Assembly (NCBI GenBank): GCA_902788315.1
Contig: CADAJS010000006.1
Location: 1-64,000, forward strand
Direction of reading: 5' to 3'
DNA length: 64,000 nucleotides
Source: an uncultured Bacteroidales bacterium
GTDB taxonomy: Bacteria; Bacteroidota; Bacteroidia; Bacteroidales; Bacteroidaceae
A model generated the notes under the pieces. That model was given only the letters and a program-made list of their open reading frames with translations. It was not told where the DNA came from and ran no database searches. Both the position numbers and the translations under genes were made by a program. Shown here one piece after another: positions 1 through 7,611 of this stretch (positions are counted from its first letter, which is position 1; each line of letters begins with the position of its first letter).

Positions 1-88
1 CAAAGCCGAGCGGCTCAGGATTTTGCCATGTCAGATTTTTCACTTACCTTAGTGCTGCAAATCAAGACAAGCAAAATCATCAATGACA

Positions 89-365
89 TGGCAAAGGTAA
101 AACAAAAATCTGAGAAAATCACCGCTTTTGGCGGAATATTATTCGTTTTGGACAAATTCGACTCTATTCTGTCCTCTGTGATAGACTCACACTTAGGACT
201 TCGCAGCACTCTGATTGGCTATCAGTACTGCGAGATTATACGTGCCATCTTCTCCGTGTTCTGCTGCGGTGGTGACTGTATGGAAGACCTCAACCTGTAT
301 CTGAAGGACGTTCTTACCGAGCGTCCGCATACCCGTGTCCCAAGCGCGGACACAGTGCTGCGTGG
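89..365 (+). pseudogene. IS1380-family transposase, N-terminal fragment
   Basis: The first ~92 residues (from MAKVKQKSEK) match the start of Bacteroidales IS1380-type transposases as I remember them: a GGI block, then GLRS, GYQYCEI, a CCGGDC-ED motif and a PSADTVLR segment. Homology stops near base 365. The frame stays open to 552, but that tail does not resemble transposase and contains a consensus promoter at 443-472, so it is probably non-coding. The catalytic core is absent, so this is an inactive remnant. An upstream ATG at 28 is in frame, but the recognisable protein begins at 89. I could not identify terminal inverted repeats. The family call is from memory of related sequences. Confidence 0.72.
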
Positions 366-442
366 CAAAGAGCAAATAGGTGAATTGCCCCCCTCTTCTT
401 ACCAAATTTTCCCTGTCCATGCAAAAAAGAAGCGAGTTTTCT

Positions 443-472
443 TTGTTATGCTCCAGATTCTTCGTACCTTTG
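443..472 (+). promoter_or_regulatory. Bacteroidales promoter for the 585-4077 pair
   Basis: A TTG at 443-445, a 19-bp spacer and TACCTTTG at 465-472 fit the Bacteroidales sigma consensus (TTG, about 19 bp, TAnnTTTG). The promoter lies inside the open tail of the transposase fragment and points at the small ORF and the large surface lipoprotein. The leader would be about 100 nt. Confidence 0.7.
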
Positions 473-584
473 CAAGCAGAGACTATAAAGATAATTTCAC
501 CTCTGCCATCGTCATCGAGAATCTCATCATAGGCAGCGAAAGCGAAGAATAGAAAACAGTAGTATAAACAATTAACAAATTAAC

Positions 585-725
585 ATGAAAGCAACGAACA
601 AGAAGAATTATCAGAGACCAGCGATGAGAATCATCCAGGTTCAACAGAGTAGGCTGCTGATGACCAGCGGCACGAGAGCTAAGCGCGAAAGCTATGGTGC
701 GGCGGAAGAATCAACTTGGGAATGA
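585..725 (+). CDS. Small conserved-type protein upstream of a surface lipoprotein (46 aa)
   Basis: ATG at 585 to TGA at 723-725 encodes 46 residues. The N-terminus (MKATNKKNYQRPAMRII then Q-rich and LLMTSG) follows a pattern I recognise in Bacteroidales: a short basic protein with YQxPxM-hydrophobic-Q-LLxxS, commonly placed just before surface lipoprotein or fimbrillin-type genes. No signal peptide or transmembrane segment is visible. Function is unknown. It sits about 105 bp after a consensus promoter and ends 7 nt before the next start codon, so the two are probably co-transcribed and may be translationally coupled. Confidence 0.6.
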   Translation: MKATNKKNYQRPAMRIIQVQQSRLLMTSGTRAKRESYGAAEESTWE

Positions 726-732
726 GGAAAGC

Positions 733-3700
733 ATGACTATGAAAAGTTTAAGCGTTCAAATGTTTAAGAGTTTAAGTCTGGCCGCCCTGCTGATGGCAGG
801 AGCCGCCATGACCTTTACAGCCTGCTCCAATGACGACAACATCATCGTCGAGCGGCCCGTGAACCTGACGAAGCCGGAGGTGTACACCATGACTGTAGAG
901 GCCACCAAGGGCGACGATGCCACCACCCGTGCTCTCTCGCTCGACGGCAATATTCTCAGTGCCACCTGGGCCATCGGTGAAGAGGTTACGGTATATAACG
1001 AAACAAAGAAAGAAGAGCTCACAGGCACCCTCAAAGCGCAGAGCTCGGGCGCTAGCACCACGCTCAAGGGAGAGATTTCCGGCTCCATTGACGCGAATGA
1101 TGTGCTCACGCTCAAGTTCCTGAGCCCCAACTACGACAGTCAGGAAGGAACACTGGAGTATATCGCAGCCCACTGCGACTATGCCACGGCAAGCGTTACT
1201 GTTACTGGCGTTGACGGCGGCGATATCAGCACCGGCACGGCCAATTTCGTGAACCAGCAGGCGATAGTGCGTTTCGAACTGTCAAAACCCAACGGCTACG
1301 GCAACGAGGGCCTCTATACCAGATCGGTGAAGATTGTGGCGAATAATGAGATAATAACGGTTACCCTATCGGCCGAGACCAATGACGTGTATGTGGCCCT
1401 ACCGGCCATCTCCGGCAAGAAACTCGTCATAGGAGCTTCTTCTTATTCTGATAACGACAAGTATTACTACATTAAGTCCACTGCCAGTTTCCAGAGCGGA
1501 AAGTACTACTCCATCTCTGTAAAAATGAAGGACGGGACCGTCGTGTTCAACGAATCCGAGCTGAATTCTGCCATTTCCGACAATGCGCCATACATAGTTC
1601 TGGGAAGCGACATCCCTCTCAGTAATTGTGTCCAGGTCAATGGTGGCAAGAACATAATACTGGATCTCTGTGGACAGACGCTGAGCAGGAGTCTGGCCGA
1701 CGTGGACACCAATGGCCATGTGATCGAGGTGTTCAGCGGTAATACGCTCACGGTCAAAGACTCAAGCGGTGACAACAGCGGAAAGATAAAGGGCGGCCGC
1801 GCCAACAACGGCGGCGGCATCTGCAACTATGGAACGCTCTATTTTCAGGGCGGCACTATTACCGACTGTATGGCGAATTCAGATGCGCAAAATAGCGGAC
1901 GCGGCGGTGCCATTGTCAATCACGGCACCATGGTCATGAGCGGAGGAACCCTTCTGGGCTGCTGGGGCAAGGACTGCGGCGGCGTGTGGAATGACGGCAA
2001 CCTCACCATATCGGGCGGCACCATCAGCGGCAATACTTCCAATGCCGGTGGTGGCGGAGTAGTGAACTACGGAACGGCCAGCATTACGGGCGGCAGCATC
2101 CATAACAATACCGCCACCACGCGCGGCGGCGGCATCTGGAACGGCGGTACCCTGACACTGGACGGCTCTTCCACAACCATCAACATCACGGGCAACACCT
2201 GCAGCATCGACGGCGGCGGCGTTTGGAACAGCGGCACCGTTTATATGCAAGGCACCGTGAACGTAAACGACAATCACAAGAGCAACGGCTGGAACAGCAA
2301 CTTCTTCTTGCCCAATGGAAAGGTGATTAATGTGACAGGCGACCTCGGAAGCTCCCGCATCGGCGTGAGCCACGAGGGCAACGCCGGCACGATTACCTCT
2401 GGATATACGGACAACACCCTCTTCGATAGCCCTTTACCCTTTTTTATCGACTTAACCGAACTCTCCATTAAGGGTATTAACAACGGAGAGTTTACACTTT
2501 ATCTCCGTGACGATGGTGTACATTACATTGAGCGCGGCTGGGACGAAGCTAACCATAAGGTGACTGAGACGCTGCGATTCATCAGCTCTAACAGCTACAC
2601 TGAGCTTCAAGGGGATCAACGTGTCGGCGTGGGAAGCGTAACTTTAGCGTGTGATGACATCTGGCTGGTAGTCAAGAACTCGGATGTCACCCGAAACAGA
2701 ATCATCGTGAACGAGGGCAAAACAGTGAACATCATTCTGTGCGACGGCTCGAAGCTTACAAGCCAGATTACCGTAGAGGCTGGGCAGACCGTGAATATTT
2801 ACGGTCAGTTAGAGGATTCGGGGTTTCTTGAAGGCCACTGCGATGATGCGTTCGATACTGGCATAGGTGCTTATAAGGATGCCGATGCCGGCACCATCAA
2901 TATTCACGGTGGCACAATCGAGGCCGTCGGTTCTGGTACTGGAATAGGTGGCGTAGAAAAACATCACAGCGGCACCGTCAACATCTATGGCGGCACCATC
3001 GATGCTTATGGCTCCAAGAATTCCGCTGCAATCGGTAGCGGAGAGTATAGCACCGGCGGCACCATCAATATCTATGGCGGCACGGTAACAGCCCTGGCGT
3101 ATCACGACGGCGCAGGTATTGGCAGCGGTCAGGACGGCGCCCCCACCAACATTAACATCCACGGCGGCACCATCACGGCCCGGAGCGAGGGACTCGGAGC
3201 CGGCATCGGTGGCGGAGACAACGCTGTAGGAGGCAACATCACCATCACGGGAGGCACAATCAATGCCTATTCTGGTAAGAATGCCGATCTTAATGTTGCT
3301 ACGGGAGACGGCGCCGGAATAGGTGGCGGAGAGGATGCCGACGGCGGAGTGATCATTATCTCCGGTGGGGTGGTCAATGCCACGAGCAACGGCTATGGTG
3401 CCGGAATTGGCGGCGGGCAGGACGGCCTTGGCGGCACCATCACAATCAGCGGCGGTACGGTCTACGCGCACGGTGGCGAGGATGCAGCCGGCATTGGTTG
3501 CGGAGAAAACACCGGCGGAAGGACAGAGGACGGCGGCAGCATCACCATCAGCGGTGGTACTGTCTATGCCTATGGCAACCACGACAGCGACTCGCGCGGC
3601 GCCGGAATTGGCGGCGGTCAGGATGCTTCCGGCGGCACTATCCGCATCACCGGCGGCTATGTGAGAGCATACGGCGGAAACAACGCTGCGGGAATAGGCA

Positions 3701-4077
3701 GCGGTGAGGAAACGACAGCAGGCCCCAACATCAACGGAGGCACCATCACCATCACTGGCGGCGATGTCTCGGGAATAGGACAGGACGGCGGTGCCGGTAT
3801 CGGAGCCGGTGCCAGGGCCTCAGCCGGCGTCATCAGCATCGAGGGCGGCACGGTAGAGGGGCACGGCGGCAAGGATTGCATCGGCGCCATTCGTTCAAAC
3901 GACACTGAGCACGAACCGAACACTATCACCATTGGCGATTATATGCGGGTGAACGCCGGGAGTGAGTTTTTTGCGGAGGCGGACAGAATCTACTGGTTCT
4001 GGAATGCCCGTGACATCCACATCGAGCCCTGCTCCCACAGCGGCAATCCCTGCACCTGGTGTAAGTACGGAAAATAG
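733..4077 (+). CDS. Large surface lipoprotein with fimbrillin-like N-terminus and beta-helix repeats (1114 aa)
   Basis: A lipoprotein signal with lipobox Cys at residue 31 (FTAC followed by SNDD) predicts outer-membrane anchoring and probably surface exposure. Residues ~40-270 resemble fimbrillin-like domains (TRAL, WAIGEEVTVYN, VNQQAIVRFEL). A first repeat block follows (~330-510) of GGGI/V-x-N-x-G-T and S-GGTI motifs, like polymorphic outer-membrane repeats. A second block (~715-1060) has about 10 units of ~27-38 residues: GAGIGGG, then GGTI-I-I, then GGT-V-AYG. Both blocks suggest a right-handed beta-helix adhesin or glycan-binding stalk. The C-terminus has four His/Cys residues (C-S-H, C-T-W-C). 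Start: ATG at 733 (or 739), because upstream codons overlap the 46-aa ORF and would block the signal peptide. Role as adhesin is inferred. Confidence 0.8.
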   Translation: MTMKSLSVQMFKSLSLAALLMAGAAMTFTACSNDDNIIVERPVNLTKPEVYTMTVEATKGDDATTRALSLDGNILSATWAIGEEVTVYNETKKEELTGTLKAQSSGASTTLKGEISGSIDANDVLTLKFLSPNYDSQEGTLEYIAAHCDYATASVTVTGVDGGDISTGTANFVNQQAIVRFELSKPNGYGNEGLYTRSVKIVANNEIITVTLSAETNDVYVALPAISGKKLVIGASSYSDNDKYYYIKSTASFQSGKYYSISVKMKDGTVVFNESELNSAISDNAPYIVLGSDIPLSNCVQVNGGKNIILDLCGQTLSRSLADVDTNGHVIEVFSGNTLTVKDSSGDNSGKIKGGRANNGGGICNYGTLYFQGGTITDCMANSDAQNSGRGGAIVNHGTMVMSGGTLLGCWGKDCGGVWNDGNLTISGGTISGNTSNAGGGGVVNYGTASITGGSIHNNTATTRGGGIWNGGTLTLDGSSTTINITGNTCSIDGGGVWNSGTVYMQGTVNVNDNHKSNGWNSNFFLPNGKVINVTGDLGSSRIGVSHEGNAGTITSGYTDNTLFDSPLPFFIDLTELSIKGINNGEFTLYLRDDGVHYIERGWDEANHKVTETLRFISSNSYTELQGDQRVGVGSVTLACDDIWLVVKNSDVTRNRIIVNEGKTVNIILCDGSKLTSQITVEAGQTVNIYGQLEDSGFLEGHCDDAFDTGIGAYKDADAGTINIHGGTIEAVGSGTGIGGVEKHHSGTVNIYGGTIDAYGSKNSAAIGSGEYSTGGTINIYGGTVTALAYHDGAGIGSGQDGAPTNINIHGGTITARSEGLGAGIGGGDNAVGGNITITGGTINAYSGKNADLNVATGDGAGIGGGEDADGGVIIISGGVVNATSNGYGAGIGGGQDGLGGTITISGGTVYAHGGEDAAGIGCGENTGGRTEDGGSITISGGTVYAYGNHDSDSRGAGIGGGQDASGGTIRITGGYVRAYGGNNAAGIGSGEETTAGPNINGGTITITGGDVSGIGQDGGAGIGAGARASAGVISIEGGTVEGHGGKDCIGAIRSNDTEHEPNTITIGDYMRVNAGSEFFAEADRIYWFWNARDIHIEPCSHSGNPCTWCKYGK

Positions 4078-4252
4078 AATGGGAACGATATACTTGTTGA
4101 ACCGCGGCGGCCATATCTTCTGCGGAGGGAATTCTTGTCATCATTGACAACAACGCATGCAGGCCCGCTGGCTTATGGCAGAAATGCCAAAGGCTGGTGG
4201 GCCTGCTTTCCATAATTTATCTTACAGAAAACTTACAAGAGCTCCCAAAAAA

Positions 4253-4345
4253 CTTTCACCAAACTTTCACCAAACTTTCACCCGAGGGCTGAAAACTTTC
4301 ACCCGGGCCCAAAACTTTCACCATTTCTTTCACCAAACTTTCACC
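4253..4345. repeat. 11-bp-period CTTTCACC array
   Basis: CTTTCACC occurs at 4253, 4264, 4275, 4296, 4315, 4327 and 4338, mostly as AAACTTTCACC. Spacings are 11, 11, 21, 19, 12 and 11 bp, close to multiples of one DNA turn. It lies downstream of the surface lipoprotein in non-coding DNA. An 83-codon ORF across it (4157-4408) is only the repeat read as protein. Confidence 0.85.
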
Positions 4346-4382
4346 CGACGGATTTTTCTCTCCGCCCGCATTTCTAATGCTG

Positions 4383-4477
4383 TAACTTTGCATCGTTTCC
4401 CGAGATGAGCAGCCGGACTGCGAGCTTTCGGCTCTGCGCTCGCTCCTTTGCATTTTGCATTTTGCATTTTGCATTTG
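4383..4477 (+). other. Intergenic segment with orphan -7 box and CATTTTG heptamers
   Basis: TAACTTTG at 4383-4390 looks like a -7 element but has no clear TTG upstream and no gene for 280 bp. Three perfect CATTTTG heptamers and a partial fourth lie at 4451-4477. The flanking text CTCGCTCCTTTGCATTTTGCA recurs near 4540-4558, so part of this segment is a direct duplication. I see no protein-coding gene between 4078 and 4669. Confidence 0.4.
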
Positions 4478-4611
4478 AACTACGTTCGAATGCATGCGTC
4501 GCTCGGCATAGCATTCGAGTGTGACTCGATGCTCTGCTCTCGCTCCTTTGCATTTTGCAATAAGAGTGCCTGCAAATTCTCACCCTCCCTACAAAAAGGA
4601 GTTCACTTAGC

Positions 4612-4642
4612 TTGTGAATTCGAAATAAAGTCCTTAGCTTTG
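4612..4642 (+). promoter_or_regulatory. Promoter for the higA-like pseudogene
   Basis: TTG at 4612-4614, a 20-bp spacer and TAGCTTTG at 4635-4642 match the Bacteroidales promoter pattern. The predicted transcript starts 15-25 nt before the ATG at 4670. Confidence 0.6.
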
Positions 4643-4669
4643 CAAGACTGGCAGACATGAATAACGAGC

Positions 4670-5010
4670 ATGAACAGAATAGCCACGCATTCAGGTGATG
4701 TACTGAAAGAAGAGTTGGAGGCAAGAGACATTACGCAGAAGAGATTATCGGAGGTTCTGTCTATCCCATACACTCAACTCAACTCAATGATATACTGAAT
4801 GGCAAGCGGCCTGTAACATCGGATTTCGCACTGATAGTAGAGGCAGCTCTTGGCATCAATCCGGAAATGCTAATCAACATGCAGACGCGCTACAACATGT
4901 CTGTCGCCAGACGCCAACGCTCAATCACAAAACAAAATGCCTCGCCGTTTCATGTGAGGCATTTTATTATGAGTAGCGACGACTGTACATCCTCGCTCAC
5001 CCCAGCTTAG
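4670..5010 (+). pseudogene. higA: HigA-type XRE antitoxin, frameshifted by a 5-bp duplication
   Basis: The first 42 codons (MNRIATHSGDVLKEELEARD, then ITQKRLSE) read as the N-terminal helices of a HigA/VapI-type helix-turn-helix antitoxin. A stop follows at 4796-4798. In a second frame from 4786 the text continues as NDILNGKRPVTSD, then EAALGINPEMLINMQTRYN, the expected second half. At the junction the pentamer CAACT is present twice (near 4775-4784); removing one copy restores a single frame joining IPYTQL to NDILNG. No HigB toxin is visible on either side. The tail after residue ~95 runs into a terminator hairpin. It could be a recent inactivation or a sequencing error in a short tandem repeat. 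Confidence 0.75.
4934..4965 (+). terminator. Intrinsic terminator after the higA-like locus
   Basis: AAAATGCCTC (4934-4943) and GAGGCATTTT (4956-4965) form a perfect 10-bp stem with a 12-nt loop and an A-tract/T-tract base, so it could act in both directions. It overlaps the last codons of the broken antitoxin frame. Confidence 0.7.
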
Positions 5011-5066
5011 CCCGACAGAGCACTGTCATCCTTCGAGGGCTATAGTTCGCCCTCCTTCGCGCTCGA

Positions 5067-5624
5067 TTACTTCTTGCGGTGCTGCTTGGGGTGGAGCTTG
5101 ATGTCAATCTTGAAGTTCATGCGCAGCTGTTTGAGCACCGTCTTCGAGAGGTAGGCATGGGATGAATGCTTGCCTTCGGGGAAGAAGAACTGCAAGCGCT
5201 TGCCGCCCAGGAGTTTCTTCTCCACAAGGCAGGTGACGGTGACGGGGGCGCCAAGCTGGGATCCGTTGGTGGCGGCACGTCCCTGAAGCTCCGTAGTAAA
5301 GCCGGCCTCCTTCTTGTAAAGGGCAAGAAGCGAGGCGATGGAGGTGAGCGCCTCGTCGGTGGTGGCCCCAAGCCAGACGGTGACTTCGTGCAGGTTCTTC
5401 ACTTCCATGCCGAGTATTTCGTCTGCCCCCAGGAACTTTTTGGTACGGCCCACGCTGAGATAATAGCCAAAAGAACTGTCTGCGTTCGAGTCCTTGTAGG
5501 TGAAGATGGAATACTCTGCGTTGTCGCTCTCCTGCTCGGCCACCTCAACCCGGATGCCGGCGGGCTGTGCACTGACGACGAGAGATGTCATCAGCGCACA
5601 GACTGTTAATAATTTATAATTCAT
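5067..5624 (-). CDS. Secreted protein of unknown function (185 aa)
   Basis: An N-terminal signal peptide (MNYKLLTVCALMTSLVVSAQ) ends in a typical S-A-Q cleavage site, so export is likely. The mature part is about 165 residues with alternating hydrophobic stretches (YYLSVGRTKKFLG, VTVWLGA, LQFFFPEG) suggesting a beta-rich fold, and a basic C-terminus (KQHRKK). I recognise no family. The start codon and first four residues come from a heptamer repeat array (5622-5691). A downstream ATG at codon 12 lies inside the signal core, so the first ATG is the more likely start. No consensus promoter is visible within the repeat. It lies 142 bp after the lipoprotein hydrolase gene on the same strand. Confidence 0.7.
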   Translation of the reverse strand: MNYKLLTVCALMTSLVVSAQPAGIRVEVAEQESDNAEYSIFTYKDSNADSSFGYYLSVGRTKKFLGADEILGMEVKNLHEVTVWLGATTDEALTSIASLLALYKKEAGFTTELQGRAATNGSQLGAPVTVTCLVEKKLLGGKRLQFFFPEGKHSSHAYLSKTVLKQLRMNFKIDIKLHPKQHRKK

Positions 5625-5691
5625 AATGCATAATTCTTAATTCATAATTCATAATGCATAATTCTTAATTCATAATTCATAATTCATAATT
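5622..5691. repeat. Ten-unit heptamer array (CATAATT type)
   Basis: Ten contiguous 7-bp units: CATAATG, CATAATT, CTTAATT, CATAATT, then the same four again, then CATAATT twice. The order shows a 28-bp higher-order duplication. The first unit contains the complement of the start codon of the 5067-5624 gene. Confidence 0.9.
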
Positions 5692-5766
5692 CTTGGACAA
5701 GCCAAGCGGCGAAGCCGAGCGCTTCGCCATGCGAAGCGGTAGAGCCGAGCGCATCGTGAACAATCG

Positions 5767-7566
5767 TTATTTGAATACAGAGAGGGCGTCGGGGTTGTCA
5801 CGCAGCGTCTGGATGAGCGATTGCATTGTATTGACCACCTCCTGACTGTCTTCCTGGCTGTCGCAGCGTTCCATCATGAGACAGCTGGTAATCAGGAAGT
5901 AGGGAGCTCCCCAATAGACGTGATCGCCGCTGTCGAAGAAGTCCGTGACGACACGGCATCCGTTGGCGAGTAGGAAGAGGCCCATCTGCTGGCTGACATG
6001 CCAGTCCATATAGCTGTCTCCCTCGCTGTGCATGATGTAATACTGCGTGTCGGGGTTGGGCTTCCAGCGGGTGGTGACGGAGCAGAGCGAGTTTTCGCGG
6101 AACTTGTCGTACATCAGCTTTCCGATGCCCGTGGTCCAGTCGCGAGCCGCGGGGGTTAGTATCTGATCGACGGTGGTGGCGGGACCGATGAGCTCGTTGA
6201 TGCCGTCGCTGTTGTATCGCTTGGAGAGAATCCAGTCCTGGATATGGTCGCAGAGAGGCGGCATGAAGATGTCCTTATAGTCGAGGCCGAGCTGATAGGT
6301 CTCGTTGTAGGCCACCATGATGAGCGGCAGGCTGCAATTGTAGCCGGTTTTATTGCTCTCCACAAAGTGGCGCCACACGACGTTGATATCGAAGGGCGAG
6401 GCGGCGGCTCCCGTCAGGTTGATATGGATGTCGGGACGATGTTCGTCGATGAAACGCTGGATGCCGATGGCCTGCATGCCGGCGCTGGAGTAACCCATGT
6501 TCGAGATGGGGAGGCCGTCGATCTGATAGCCCTTCTGGCGAAGTATTTCCATGGCGGCATCCCAGCAGTCGAGGGTCTCCACGGCCGTGATTTCGGGGCA
6601 GCAATAGGCCTGCGGCTTATCTACGGTGAGCGTCCATCCGTAGAGGTCGGTGGATATGGTGATGATGCGCGAACTGGCGTTCATATATACTTCGAGCTCA
6701 TAACTCGAATCCTGCGTCAGTCGTTCGCGGGCACTGGCATGCGTCCATTGGGTGAGCAACAGCAGATGGCGCGGCGTCTCCTCCTTGTTGAAGACATTGC
6801 GTGGCATGTTGATGCTGCCCGTCAGGCGAACGGGAGTATTGAGATCGGGACCGACGCTGTTATACTCGAAGATGATTTGGTCGTAGTCTGAACTGATCAT
6901 TCCGTTGGTCAGGGCATTCAGCGCCACCATAGGACGGTCTTCGTTTACGATCTTCCAGTCGAGGGAATAACCGCGCTGGGGTGTGCCTGCGTTCAGGTTT
7001 CCTGTGCTGCCCTGACTGTTGCCGCCAGAGTCTGTACGGCTTTGAAGCAGGTCGTCCCAACTGAGGACAAGCTTGTCGCGGAAGTCAGTGGATGGAGTAA
7101 GTATATACGCCGTGCCGCTGTCCTTGCCCGTCAGCGAAGTGCCATCGAAGTGGAGCGTCCACTCGCTGTCGTAGGAGGTGTCCTTATAGACATTCTTCAG
7201 CTGGATGCGGACGGTGCCATCCTTGTCACAGGTGTAAGTGAAGAAACCGTCGGCATCCCTGCCGCCGATACAGCTGCCCTGCTGGTAAATGGGGTCGTTG
7301 AAGTAGTCGTTCAGCACGAAACGGGTCCAATACCCCTTGCCGTCGGCATCGAATTCATAGTACTGTACGACCTTGCTGTACGGTTCCTCGCCGTCGCCCT
7401 CGAAACTGGGTGCAGTGCCGGACTGGGCAAACTCGGCATACCACTTGCCAGTCAATTGGCTGGAGGCCGAATCATCATTATCGTCATCACTACATGACGT
7501 GAGTGCAACCGAGGTGCCGCACATGAAGAGGATGGCTGTCAGCTGCCATATTCTAAATCGTTTCAT
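5767..7566 (-). CDS. Lipoprotein alpha/beta-hydrolase with lipocalin-like N-terminal domain (599 aa)
   Basis: Lipobox Cys at residue 25 (ALTSC-SDDD) marks an exported lipoprotein. Residues ~35-160 (LTGKWYAEF, YYEFDADGKGYW, LHFDGTSLTG) look like the lipocalin-like domain seen on many Bacteroidales lipoproteins. Residues ~200-590 look like an alpha/beta-hydrolase: GYSSAG at 358-363 fits a nucleophile elbow (Ser360), YYIMHSEGDSYMD supplies a candidate acid, and SGDHVYWG a candidate base. Substrate is unknown; an esterase, lipase or peptidase acting at the cell surface is reasonable. It is the last of three same-strand lipoproteins, 45 nt after the second hydrolase, so probably one operon. Confidence is good for lipoprotein and fold, low for reaction. 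Confidence 0.75.
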   Translation of the reverse strand: MKRFRIWQLTAILFMCGTSVALTSCSDDDNDDSASSQLTGKWYAEFAQSGTAPSFEGDGEEPYSKVVQYYEFDADGKGYWTRFVLNDYFNDPIYQQGSCIGGRDADGFFTYTCDKDGTVRIQLKNVYKDTSYDSEWTLHFDGTSLTGKDSGTAYILTPSTDFRDKLVLSWDDLLQSRTDSGGNSQGSTGNLNAGTPQRGYSLDWKIVNEDRPMVALNALTNGMISSDYDQIIFEYNSVGPDLNTPVRLTGSINMPRNVFNKEETPRHLLLLTQWTHASARERLTQDSSYELEVYMNASSRIITISTDLYGWTLTVDKPQAYCCPEITAVETLDCWDAAMEILRQKGYQIDGLPISNMGYSSAGMQAIGIQRFIDEHRPDIHINLTGAAASPFDINVVWRHFVESNKTGYNCSLPLIMVAYNETYQLGLDYKDIFMPPLCDHIQDWILSKRYNSDGINELIGPATTVDQILTPAARDWTTGIGKLMYDKFRENSLCSVTTRWKPNPDTQYYIMHSEGDSYMDWHVSQQMGLFLLANGCRVVTDFFDSGDHVYWGAPYFLITSCLMMERCDSQEDSQEVVNTMQSLIQTLRDNPDALSVFK

Positions 7567-7611
7567 TTTCTTATTTGTTTGTAAATACGGGTAAATAACT
7601 TATCTGAACAC

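Noticed and set aside
365..552. C-terminal half of the open transposase frame
   Set aside because: Unlike any transposase region I know and occupied by a consensus promoter.
2809..3582. 257-codon open frame antisense to the repeat lipoprotein
   Set aside because: The glycine-codon repeats create open antisense frames; there is no start signal and no protein-like sequence.
4157..4408. 83-codon ORF over the CTTTCACC array
   Set aside because: The sequence is only the repeat translated; no promoter or family.
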